In this document: positions 46,890 to 58,200 of the stretch, piece after piece
Numbering within the stretch: position 1 is the first letter of the stretch
Layout: the number at the start of each line of letters is the position of its first letter
Assembly: GCA_945859605.1 (NCBI GenBank)
Contig: OX243816.1
Span: 29,941,068 to 30,005,067 of the forward strand
DNA: 64,000 nt
DNA from: Lumbricus rubellus
Taxonomy: Eukaryota > Annelida > Clitellata > Crassiclitellata > Lumbricidae
Reading direction: 5' to 3'
Notes under the pieces: generated by a model
What the model was told of the DNA's origin: nothing
Seen by the model: the letters and a program-made list of their open reading frames with translations, nothing else
Databases searched by the model: none
Position numbers and translations under genes: made by a program

Positions 46890-48230
46890 AATAATAATAA
46901 TAATAATAATAATAGAAAAAATATTTTAAAAAATAATCATACAAGAATTATGTATAGATAAAGCATTGATGACTTTAGTGTAACAAAGCAATGACTTTCA
47001 CATCGTTCAAGTCAAACTGTGGACTTTAGAATTCAACAAGTTCTGCCGAAGAAGCAAACTTTAAGACCTATTCGACTTGATTCCTTGATTATAATAATAA
47101 TCAACGATTGCCAATCAACTCATAATTTCATCATGCCTTACACACCTTATCTAGCGTTGAGCATGATTTTCCAATCAGTTTTCAATCCAGTTGCATTCCC
47201 ATGTCATCGCCAAAATAATTCTCTTAGGCTCTTTGCATTTTTAGCGAAGTCTTTGTCCTTTTTGTTAGGGGTTTTTTTGTCTTTAGTTGGCTTCCTTTTT
47301 TCTCTGTTCTCTTGATTTTCTGCATTTTGACTTCTTATTTCATATGCTTTGTGCGGTAGACTGAATGAGTAATTACATAATTTAGCTTGCTGTCAAGGGT
47401 AGAATGGAAAATTGCACTCCATTATGTACTTCAAGTACAAGTGTACCAGAGGAGTTGGTACTATCTGATGAAGTTCATATACAAACAAACAAACTACGCA
47501 CAAATGCTGTGGTTTTAGATTATACACACATACTACACACAAATACAGTGGTCTTATACACTATTATGCACATGTATGCTATACACAAATACAATGGTTT
47601 CGATGAGTTACAATGAGAAAGTGAATAGCTACTGTACAATAGTTGTAGTAAAAGCCTAAAGCAGAACTTTATATGTTCTCGTCAGTTAAGTCCGAGACGC
47701 AAGTCACACATTGTTCTTTTTATGCTAGATTTCCTTTATCGTAATTGAACACATAATTTTATCACCTTGAGACATTGGTCAATGTTCGACACTCACCTTG
47801 GTACATGTGGACTGTTAATGTGTTAGGACCTTCAGCATCAGCAGGTTGATCCCTCATGCACATTTATTGCTCATTGCCATCATTTACTGATGAGTTTCGT
47901 TGGGCAATGGTGCCTAATTAATGCAGACATTACTGCACTGTGCTCAGGACAATTATTGCTGTCACAGAAGTTCTGCTCAAGAGAAATCGATAGAGTACAT
48001 AAACTGTGGTGGTTCTTTCCGATGAGTTGACTTGTCCCGCTTAAATGCATGGATGCAGATTCACATGGCATCTCTTGGCTGACAACAGAAAAGTCATCAT
48101 TGAAAATGTGCAAGGTGGCATCAGACATGTGAAATCTATTTTCAACAAAAGAAATTTCCGAAATATAGTTTTAGGAGCTGTATAAATTTGACGTTGATCA
48201 CAGTACAGGCTACTTCGTCGTTTCTAATAT
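46890..48230. other. Long intron before exon 20b, nothing recognised
   Basis: An AAT run at 46890-46912, then plain AT-rich sequence. Confidence 0.45.
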
Positions 48231-48589
48231 TTTGAAGGTTTTTGCCGTCTATCATTTTAGCATTCACGTTCTGATATTTTTTGCATCTTTCGTCTGTATG
48301 CGTTTCAAAATGCATTTCTATGTAACAATAAATGGTTTCTGTATGATATCTCTATTGTCTGTTGTACAACCTAACTCTCTCTGTGATCCTCATTATTGTC
48401 TAAAATGTCAACATTTTCAACGGTCGTTTGTTTATCTGTGGCTCATCTATTAACGTTTATTTCAATTTTATTGTCTTTGATGCTGTGTTGTCATTGTCAT
48501 TTAATGATATTTCGTTTTGATTTATTGATTAATGATTATTTAATGCTGATTTTTATTACTCATCGTTTTTTGTGTCATTTGACTCGGTC

Positions 48590-49360
48590 ATTGTGCTCGT
48601 CACTTTTGTGTCTTTGGTGGCATATTGTCTGTGCTGCCATGGTCTTTGTTTATCTCGGCTGCCATTGTGTTAGCATTAATGTCTTTGCAGGCAATGCCAT
48701 TGCTTACCGTGTCTGTGCTGACATTATAATCTGTGCTGCTAATGTTTTTACATTGTGTATTGGCAACATTGTCTTTTCTTACATTGTCTTTGCTGATTTT
48801 GTCTTTCATGGCCTTGTCTTTGCTGGCAATGCCATTGCTGCCATTGTGTATGCTGACATTGTCTGTCGGCATTGTCCTTTTTATTTGGTCTTTGCTGCCT
48901 TAGTCCTAGTTTATTTTGCTTCTGTTTTCTTTGCTTTTTGTCTTTGCTGCCATTTTTTTGTTAGTGTGGTGGTGTAGTGTGTGGGGGAGCAGTGGTGTAG
49001 TAGGTATGTGTGTTGCCTTGCAGCCAGAGGATTGCAAGTTTGAATCCACTTCAAGCCGCCGTGTAGGGACCTTGGGCAAGTCCTTCACTTGCAATTTCTC
49101 AGCGCTTCGGCATGAAACTTCAATTCAGCACCCGCACTGTAGGCAGGAGTGCATCTGAGTAGAATTTTTGAAGGGGCGCTATAACAAGTGCACGTACATT
49201 CATGTTTTGTATCATTGTCTTTGCTGTCCATAGTGTTTACTGCATTGCTGTTTGTTTATCTTTGCTGCTCTTCTCTTTGCTAAGCTTTTCTGCTATTGTC
49301 GTTGTTTATCCTTAATGCCATTGTCTGCGTAATTTTGCCTATGCCATTGTCATTGCTGAC
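48590..49360 (+). repeat. Degenerate CTTTGCTGCCATTGT repeat, split by a SINE
   Basis: Loose 15-20 bp units (CATTGTCTTTGCTG, GCCATTGT, CTGACATTGT) run through 48590-48960 and resume at 49205-49360. The 193-codon hydrophobic open frame across it is a by-product. Confidence 0.75.
48978..49200 (+). mobile_element. tRNA-derived SINE, subfamily a
   Basis: GGGGAGCAGTGGTGTAGTAG, GCAAGTTTGAATCC box B, GCCGTGTAGGGACCTTGGGC, TTGAAGGGGCGCTATAACAA, GTGCACGTACATTC. Inserted in the degenerate repeat. Confidence 0.92.
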
Positions 49361-49399
49361 GTCAGTTGCTGCTTGCAAATATTTTGCACTTTTATGTTG

Positions 49400-51200
49400 A
49401 CTGCTGTGATTGAACCAATGATTGATTGATTGACAGAATACTGATTGATAACTGATTGATTGATTCATTCATTACCCACATGAGCATTATTTGGAAATTG
49501 GTGTGACTCTGTTTTAACAGTCATTTTGTATAATAATATAGTATTTAATAATAATAATTATTATTTTTATTAAACATTGTTAACGTGCTCAACAAGAACA
49601 GCCTGACAGGCGTAATATTTTAAGCAAGCCTGAAAAGTTTGATTTAGCAATGTTTGATGATCTATGTATACAAGGCCTTGAATGGACTCCCTGCTGCGCT
49701 CCTCCTGGTGCCTAAAGTTCACACCACTATGTTTCTTTTGAAATTAAAAAATGCCTTATTTAGCTGTGGTTGGACTGGGAGCGCTTCTGAGTAGATCATC
49801 TTGAAGGTGCGCCATATAAAAACTCAATAATAATAATATTTATTACGCAGTTTCTAGCACTTCTTCTGCTCAATTACTCGAGTTACCTCAGCTACAGCTC
49901 TGCTGTTGGACTTTCTAAGTGAGTTGCACGGTTTGTTTCAGCCATTTGACCAAAGCTGATTCAGTCAGTGGCCAACCACTGGCCATGTGTTCAGCTGTGT
50001 AATCTCAAACGCTGTACAGTCGATATTATTAATTCTTTAACGCGTACGATATAGTTTGTTATATCAGTTATAGTGTGGCTCTGCTCATTGCTGTTATGTT
50101 TTTTGTATTAAAAAATATGGATATGCACGATGCATTGGGCATGTTGCATCTATAGATGTAAGATTTCTGACGTGACATTCATTGATCACACAAGGCTCAA
50201 ATCGAGCTGTTTTTCAGGATATTATTCAAGGACTGTGTATAACAGGACTGGAATCTCGTGAACATTTTGTGGCCGTCCATTTCACTCTCAGCGATAGATG
50301 TCGCCATCTCACGTGAAATTCCATTTCTAACGCTAAAGATTATGTTTTTAATCTGCAAAGGCAATTTTTACTTTGCAGACATAAAATTTTATTCGTCGAT
50401 CTGGCTTCATAGATTTATTTAATTGAATGCTCTCATTTTGTAAACAAGATGTGAAATTTCTGGAACTCCGATTAATTATCATCCAAAATTTTGTAAAATG
50501 ACGTTAAAGAAGAAGATTCCAGTCCTGTGTATGAACAGCGGTCCATGCAGGATATTGAACATTTCTTGACAAGTCAAGTCAAGGTTTTCCGTTTTTTGCA
50601 GTACTATATATAATAATTAGAACTTCTTTGCAATGCAGGTGTTAGTAGCTCGTGGATTTTTAGTTTCATGCAGGCGTTTAGTGTGGCATAACTTGTAAGA
50701 ACTTTCAGTTTCAGAGGACTCTCGTGTTTATTTAAACTTGCATCATCTGTTGTACATATGTGTTTGTGTACTTCGTTTTATGGCATTGATATTTCGCAAT
50801 TATTTCTTTACTTTAGTAACTGTTTGTTCTGTTTGCTTTCTAAGTTTTGCACTTTTCTGACCATTTTTCGTTTTACTATCATATGCTGTGTAGTTTTTGT
50901 GCTGTATATAAAAGGGCTGTTGTGTTTGGGGCTCACAGTCTATGCTAAGCCATACACTTGGACTTGCGGGTTGTGGTTCTGTATTACTGCTTTAATAAAA
51001 CGAATACTTTAACCTTAAAGTGTCTGAAGTTATAACTGACTGTTTGATGGTGTTGGATTGATGTGTAATTTTGTATGCTAATTATTCTAACACATAACAG
51101 TTTGTAACTCAAACTTCTGGCTGCATCTTTTCACACTATCCCAATGATGCAGTTCAGACAACCTTCTATGCTCTACCAAGCAAACAGACGATATCATAAT
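49400..51200. other. Long intron before exon 20b, mostly unremarkable
   Basis: A solo tail module (GGGAGCGCTTCTGAGTAG, CTTGAAGGTGCGCCATATAA) at about 49778-49825. AATAAA at 50994-50999 could be a distal polyadenylation site for exon 20a transcripts. Confidence 0.4.
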
Positions 51201-51827
51201 TGTATTGTGTTGTATGTATAAATTTATAAAGCACCTCTCACAGTGTACTCAAATCAGAGGCATTTCCAATACAAAATAATAATAATAATAACAATAATAA
51301 AAAATTTAGTTTATTCAACAATCTGGTTGACAGACTGCAACCAGTTACAGTATACAGTTATGCAATTATCTTAATTAACATCAATCGTTACTAGTTTTAC
51401 TAGTCTTTACTACTAACAGAACAGATGGCCTGCAATGCAACAGTGCCAATAGCAGCCTACAATGCCTGTCTATCCTACGCATGCTTCAGGAATCGAACTC
51501 TGCACCGCTGATCCCCATGCCAGTGTGCTATCCAATGAGCCCCACAGAGAAAAGAAAGTGTTTTTCAGACAGCATAAAGATGCACTTGGGTATAAGTTCA
51601 TAGCAAAGTTCATGGTTGATGGTGGGGAGCTGGTTCAAGTGCAGGACCAATGAAGGCAATTATTTTAAGCTCATATTGTTAGCCATAGGAGTCCTTGCGC
51701 GACTAGAAGATCATGTGCTTTCGTGCAAGACTTGTTTTGTTAAAGCACATTATAAAAGTCTAATTGTATTGTATTGTATTATTGTATTGTAAGTGAGTGT
51801 AATGGACAAAGGATGAAGCTGAAGTCT

Positions 51828-52155
51828 AAGGCCGTAGCTAGGGGGGTGTTTTGGGTGTTTGAACACCCCCGAAATTGAAAATGTAAAAACTAGCATAACG
51901 CATTTACTAGCACATGATGTAAAAACCTTGAAATAAAACCATGAAAACACCCCCCCGAAATGAAAATGTAAAAAAAATAGAATGCATTCACTAGCACATA
52001 ATGAAAATACCATGAAATCAGGCGAAAAATGGTAAGAAAGCCGTTTCCGACGACTAAAAATAGGTCGTCAGAAATTCTGACCCCTAAAAAGCGGTCTTCA
52101 GAAATTCTCCCCTCCCCAAGAAACACCCCCGAAATCAAATCCTGGCTACGGCCTT
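51828..52155. mobile_element. AAGGCCGTAG-ended MITE, 328 bp
   Basis: Ends AAGGCCGTAGCTAGG and CCTGGCTACGGCCTT (inverted, one mismatch). Flanked by GCTGAAGTC at 51818-51826 and 52156-52164, with one extra T on the left. ACACCCCCGAAAT repeats three times inside. Confidence 0.88.
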
Positions 52156-52674
52156 GCTGAAGTCAGAAGGTGGACAAGACCGTGAAGCTAGTTATCATGA
52201 TATTTTTGCCAAACTATGACCAGTTCCTTGATTTCCTCTGAAATTTACCAGTTTGACCTTAAGAGAAATTGGATCATCTAATATTTAATGCCATGCTTCT
52301 TACCAAAGGTAGGCTTAGGCAGGCCCTATCAAGAAGAGAAATAAAATTAGCCGATTTCTACAATTACTTTCCAAGATCTCATTTTCCTCTGATTTTTTCT
52401 GTGTTTGATATTTTCTTAACCGTGAACTGACCTTGACTGACCTTGAGTTTGGTGTCAATATTATTTCTCGCAGATGAATCTCTCGTCGAGAATCAACAGA
52501 ACAAGAAATGTTCATCGAAATCATCTTTCATTTTTTTTATATAATGTGTGAAAATTTGAATGGACCAAGTTCCAAACCTGATTCCCAATAATTTGAGGTT
52601 CTACAATCTACACAATGGATATATGGATGCAGCACAAGTGGAAGTTTTTAGCATGGGTCTGATGTTTGCTTAAA

Positions 52675-52745
52675 AATATATACTATACATAACATATATA
52701 ATATATATTATATATATTTAAATATATATATTATATAATATATAA
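52675..52745 (+). repeat. (TA)n microsatellite
   Basis: TATATAATATATATTATATA tract in the long intron, 200 nt before exon 20b. Confidence 0.9.
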
Positions 52746-52944
52746 TTCTTATTTAGTGTAAAGAATTTTGAGACCATTTCCAACCATCAATCAAATAGGT
52801 TTAATTATTTTTTCACTAAACGACAAATAAATTGAAATTGGTCTCATTTTATGACCCCCTCCCCAGCCACCATATATAATTATAATTGCCACTAAATTGC
52901 TTATAACGAATGTTGAACGGTCCGTTTTGTTTTCACATTTTCAG

Positions 52945-53271
52945 ATCCGCGTGGCCAACGTGTTCCAGGAGCCCGCACCTGTGAACACCAAACTGCCTTA
53001 TAGAGGCAAGCCGTCCTTCGCCTCTATGGTCGCTATGGCGACGCGCGCCGCAGCCGAGGCCGAGAAGGAGTCCGGCGCCGCTGCCGCAAGTACCGGAGCC
53101 ACAGCCGCCAATGCTGCTGGAGGAGCGGGAGCAGGAGACGGCGGCGGAGGCGGCACCGCCGCGTCGGCCGCAGGCGCTGCAGGTCCAGGCGGCAACCACA
53201 CGGCGACGACGCCGACCGCCAAGACGCTGCCTGCGTCGCAGTCCATGGACGGACGGGAGACGAACCTCTGA
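52945..53271 (+). CDS. PMCA alternative last exon 20b (tail ends ETNL)
   Basis: Encodes 108 residues and a TGA: IRVANVFQEPAPVNTKLPYR, GKPSFASMVAMATRAAAEAE, a long Ala/Gly-rich low-complexity stretch, and SQSMDGRETNL at the end. IRVANVF keeps the Phe at calmodulin position 18. ETNL is a class I PDZ-binding C-terminus, like the ETSL of vertebrate b-type PMCA tails. Acceptor TTTTCAG. The exon is far more GC-rich than any other part of the gene. Using it skips exon 20a and removes a 13.6-kb intron. Confidence 0.92.
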   Translation: MRVANVFQEPAPVNTKLPYRGKPSFASMVAMATRAAAEAEKESGAAAASTGATAANAAGGAGAGDGGGGGTAASAAGAAGPGGNHTATTPTAKTLPASQSMDGRETNL

Positions 53272-54127
53272 GCGCCGCCGCCACCGAGGTCGTTGGACCG
53301 CTGAGGAGGAGGAGGAGGACGATGAAGAGCGGAGGAGGAGCACAACGGCACAGACGGACGAATGACGACGCACAGACGGACGGACAAACAGACAGACACT
53401 GCATCATCGACACAGACAGGAGGAGACAGGCTGCTGCCGAGGACGCCATTGGAAGGCGCACTGGGGAGACAGATAGGTAGACTCTGCTGCTGCTGCCTGT
53501 CTGCCTGCCTGCCTGTTGACCTGCCTGTGTTGGCCTGCCTGCCTGCCTGCCCAACCCTTATTAACTTCCATTATTTTTAGTAATGTCTGTAACATTCATC
53601 TTGATAATAAGTGTATGTACTTTATATACATATTATGTCTACTGCATCTATAATTCTATATATAACATATACATACATATGTGCACAAACAGATATATAT
53701 ATATATATAATTATATATATATATATTTATGTATAGATATCAAATGCTATAAAACAGAATTTGATGATTATACTGATGATGATGATGCTTCATAATGTGG
53801 CTGCTGCAAATAATTGTGAATGTAATTTCATTTTTGGCAAAGTCAGTTGAAAACCGCAAAGCTACTATAGGTTTTGGTTGTCCTTTCGAACTGTTAAGGA
53901 TATAATATATTTATTATATAGATATGTATGTATCTGTACATGTGTGTATATATATATATACACACACATATATATATATAGTCTGATTATAATACATATA
54001 TAGAACAAGTATATGATATAGTACAGTACAACTATATACATTTAAGATAAACAATTTGACATGCTTGGTAAGCTTTCCTACTGGAATATTGGACTTAGCT
54101 AAATAAAAGTTATGGTATAGATATATA
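53272..54127 (+). other. 3' UTR of the exon 20b transcript
   Basis: Begins GC-rich with GGA and ACGG repeats, then CCTGCCTG runs and TA dinucleotide tracts (53690-53730, 53945-53980). The end is set from the first good polyadenylation signal at 54102. Later AATAAA motifs (for example near 56885) would give longer UTRs. Confidence 0.5.
54102..54107 (+). terminator. AATAAA polyadenylation signal for exon 20b
   Basis: Canonical AATAAA about 830 nt after the TGA, followed by a T/TG-rich TA tract (54120-54145) of the sort found downstream of cleavage sites. Confidence 0.5.
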
Positions 54128-54834
54128 TATATATATATGTATATCTGTATTTTGAGCAAATATTGGTGTAGGTGTGCACTGTTGCATCACACATGGTCAA
54201 TTGGTCATGTAATTCTTCCATGTAGTACCCTTTCTTCTAAGTCAAAGACAATGGGTGCACGCACCATGGGCAATTGTCCTCAGGTGCCAACACTACATTC
54301 CAAAACGAGCTGTGTGTACAAACACTATGTGATTATGTGTGGTGTACACTTGCATGTGCATTGTGTCTATGGTAAATGTTGGTGTCACACTATTGCATTT
54401 GTGTACACTGTGTCTCTAGCTGGTGTACAAATCGGTTTGCATGATTTTAATCAATATTTGGTGGACTAGCTGGGTTACCGTAGTTACTATCTTTTGTAGT
54501 CATCGTCATGTGTTTTTCATGTTCCATAACTGTGTAGGGTGAGTGCGTTGTATTGGCTGTACAGATCTACCTGTTTGGTATGGTGACTTTTTAGTTTGTA
54601 GTAAGCTTTGGTGTAGGCGCATTTGATAACATATTAAACGATTGTAATAATTATTACAGGTCTTGCAAAAGCCTTTGTTTGCCAGTACATGGTGTACATT
54701 GGCTGCATTGTCTTAGTCACTGGATTTGGTACATGTCTCAAATGAAAATAAGAGATATATGTAGAACAATATTTACCCTAGTACAAATTAACTATATAAT
54801 TTAAAATTTAAAAAACCATTTGGTGAGAAGGATC

Positions 54835-54945
54835 CTACAAATAAGCTAGTCGTAGACGGGAATCAACTGGAGAACGTTGAAAAGTTCACGTACCTCGGGA
54901 GCAACATGACATACGATCTAGACACGAAGAAGAGTCGGAGATCGC
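54835..54945 (+). pseudogene. Non-LTR reverse transcriptase fragment
   Basis: About 30 codons read LVVDGNQLENVEKFTYLGSN then MTYDLDTKK, matching the region after YADD in LINE RTs (D/V-x-G-x-x-x-E-x-V-x-x-F-x-YLGS). The flanks do not continue, so this is an isolated relic of a LINE distinct from the 16075 element. Confidence 0.75.
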
Positions 54946-55149
54946 ATCTCTCTGTATCTCTCTCTTCTCTGTCACTGTCTTTCTCTTTCTCCCTGTTTCG
55001 ACTATTGGCTGATCTTTGGTTTCCTCCGTGAAAGATCAGACAAACATTCAGCGAAAATATCTAAAATGTAGCAGAGTGCGTCGTCAAAGGTGCGTTTGGT
55101 GCGTTGTTGACTTTGTTTGCAATTTTACAGAACATTCAGTGACCTTATA

Positions 55150-55196
55150 CATACATATATATAAATATATATACATATATATGTGTATATATAATT

Positions 55197-55237
<41 letters not shown>

Positions 55238-55245
55238 GGCTTATG
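55150..55245 (+). repeat. (TA)n / TATG microsatellite
   Basis: ATACATATATATA runs. Confidence 0.9.
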
Positions 55246-55299
55246 CTTGCTGTGTAGAAGTCGTGATGCTAATCTGACTAGAATACCTATAAAGAATCG

Positions 55300-58200
55300 T
55301 AGGAGGTAAATTATTTAAGTTATTTATGTTTAATTATGTTAATGGGCAATTAGTCAGCCAAAGACTTGATTTTGTTATTTTTGTGTAGTTGTTGTAGCTG
55401 TTTTGACAACGTAAGTTATTAGCTTAGACGTTTAGCTGCGAGTTGACTGAAATGTTTGCTGTGTTGGCACTTTGGCATATCTGTGTTGACAGTGTTGGCT
55501 CTAATTCCTCTTCTTGATGCTGCTTTTACTCAACTGCACCCTATTAACACGCTATCAACATTATCTGCTGTTGCACGACTAAAATCTTGTTTGACTATGT
55601 ACATGGTGTGATGGCAAATTTGTGTTATAATATTATATTCTTTGCCATCTATTCAAGTACCATTTAATGCATTATTTTTCTCTGCTGCATTGACTCCAGT
55701 GGCGGATCTGTAATAGCTTGAATTTCAGGGCTTGTTTATTTGGAATAAGTTTGAAAATGTTGATTCATTCCATACAAGAATTAATTTTGGTTACAATGTA
55801 TTAAAACACTGAAGCAATTCCTTTTGTAATGTTATGAATAGCTACGGTTTTCTGTTTTACCTTCACGGTAAATCTCGAGATGGATGGATAAATGTATGGT
55901 CATCCTTAAACTTCTCTGACTTGCGCTTTAACCACAGGATAGTTGTTTTTAATTACATTCATGGTGTTATAATCAACTGACCCATCTGACTTAAAATCCT
56001 GAGTTCATCTCAGAGCTCTGGATAAATGTTGTTTGTGTTTGTGCTATTTGAACAAGGTTTGCTTTTATGACTACTTCCAAGTAGATTAGATCCCTCATAG
56101 TTTTATAACTTCCGGCGTAAGATTTACTCACATTCTCATGTGAAAAAATTTGTCTTGTGTTTAAGGTTTTATGGGTTTTTTGTGCTGTGCAGTAGTTGTG
56201 GCCCTTTGACAATGATGTGGCCTTTCACCAGTGTGCCCCGAGTTTGAATTCTGGTGTTTCAGATTATGTTCATCAGTTTCTTGTTGTGTGATGCAATCTC
56301 AAAGAGGAGCAAGTTATCCTTACTTTTGTTAATTGTTATTGTATCTGTTCTTATTTGAAAGAAGATTCTTCAAATTCTAGTCTACAGTTGACAGAGATGA
56401 GTTGAGATGGCACAATCATCTTATGAACAATGACTTTGCTTGGAAGCTGAGATATTTAAGTTATAGAAATAATTCCTAATTCTAATCTGATTCAAAGGTT
56501 CACATTTCAATTCTAATTCTATTTCCATTCTTGAAATAATTTCTATTCCAGTTCTGAATTAATTTCAGTTCTAATTCGCCTGGTTAAATTAGACCCAATT
56601 CAGCTTTCTAATAACAATGTAATGCATAACTTGAGAGTAGTTTCCTACTTGTAATATCAAAACTCTATTTTACTTGTATTCCAATTATTTAAAATATGCT
56701 GTTTCATGTTTAATAAATTTAAACTATATTATCACAGAGCAATAATATTTGTTGCAAAAGTTATTACTAGGCTATTTCTTTTTTACTGCAGTGTATTTTA
56801 GTTCTTGTTCTATTCAAAATTATTCCAAATTTTCATTCTCATTCTTGTGAACAGAAATTTATAATATTCTTGTTCATATTTCAATAAATAAAATATCACT
56901 GCTTAGAAGCAATGTTTACTAATGCCTTGCCACAGAAGTTCTTGGATCATTATGAATTAGTTATACCTTACAGTTTGTTCAAGTCGTAATCATAGTCTCC
57001 AAACTTCTAAAGACTACTTAAAAGCCAAGCACAGAATGCCAGCTTATTCACGATCACTGCGTCAAGTCCGAGGGGTCGTCCAAAGGGTAGTTGAAAGGAG
57101 ATCCGAGGCCAGTTTCCCAGAGGGTCACGGGACAGAATGGATGTTAGGTGGGTGTTTTTTAGGTAGAGATTTGGAAGGTGACAGAGGATTGTGTCGTTTC
57201 ATTTGGCATGTGTCTATAAACCATGCTGGTTGAATAATACAATAAACAATGGAAAACGTCTGAAATTTTATGGTGCCCCTTTTGAGAATCGTACGAGGGA
57301 TGCGGGGCAGCTGGAAACATTATCCATAAAAATGAAGAGTTCAAGTAAGTTTTTCAGTCTAAATTGAAAGAAAGTACTAGAACTACCAGTGCTAACACAG
57401 CAAGGTCGTTTGTTTACAATATACAATAAGCAACTCTGAATTACCATTGGCCAAGGACAAGGTGTGGAGCTAGCAGATTTCTTCAATGCAGTCACGAGTG
57501 GGCAGTAAGTGATCTGATAACTGATTGTATGCACACATCCACTGTGTGTTTTTATCGAATAGTTGTCCAGCGAGTTTCTTTTTTCTGAGTTACTGCTATG
57601 AATTTGATATTTTATGACATCTTCTATAGTCTGTGTTTTCTTAGTGTTTATGACATGATGTTGCTAACAGTGTATTTCCATTGTACTTAATGTTCCCTTC
57701 GAGTCGAATTTGCTTAATATTGTGCTTATGGGGCCAACTGTGATCCATACAGTCATACATTGAAACCTCAAATTGAATCTCTAGTCCTGGGACCATTACA
57801 CTCTGTCCAGTTATTGCTGTAGCAGTCAAGTCTATAAGGTATGTATATCTACTGCACGGGTGAATCTTGGCCTTCCCATCTGGAAGGCAGAAGGAAAATA
57901 GAACCATTATCGATTGAAGTATACGTTGATTCTAACGCCTAGCACATGTCATGTCATGCCAACCACTGTATACAATGATGTCACTTGCCATGACAGCCAG
58001 CAGTAAAGGTTATTTTACAGAGTTAGCAGAGCTTTTTATATCCGGTTGTGGTGTTCTTTCTTTATCGGCAACTTCAACTTATTCTTTTAAGCAGAATTTG
58101 ATCTTTGAGCCGTTTTTATTTGCTTGGAGCGATGCTTTTAACTGCTAGTCATGAGTGAGTAATGGCTATTTGTGAAATTTAATGGTCTTATTTTCGGTAG

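Noticed and set aside
48396..48977. 193-codon open frame, hydrophobic, membrane-protein-like
   Set aside because: Produced by a degenerate short tandem repeat (CTTTGCTG/CATTGT); composition is repeat-driven, the reverse strand is equally open, and a SINE cuts the array.
53033..53554. Long antisense open frames across exon 20b
   Set aside because: Shadows of a GC-rich coding exon. The sense strand has a splice acceptor, matching phase and a sensible C-terminus.
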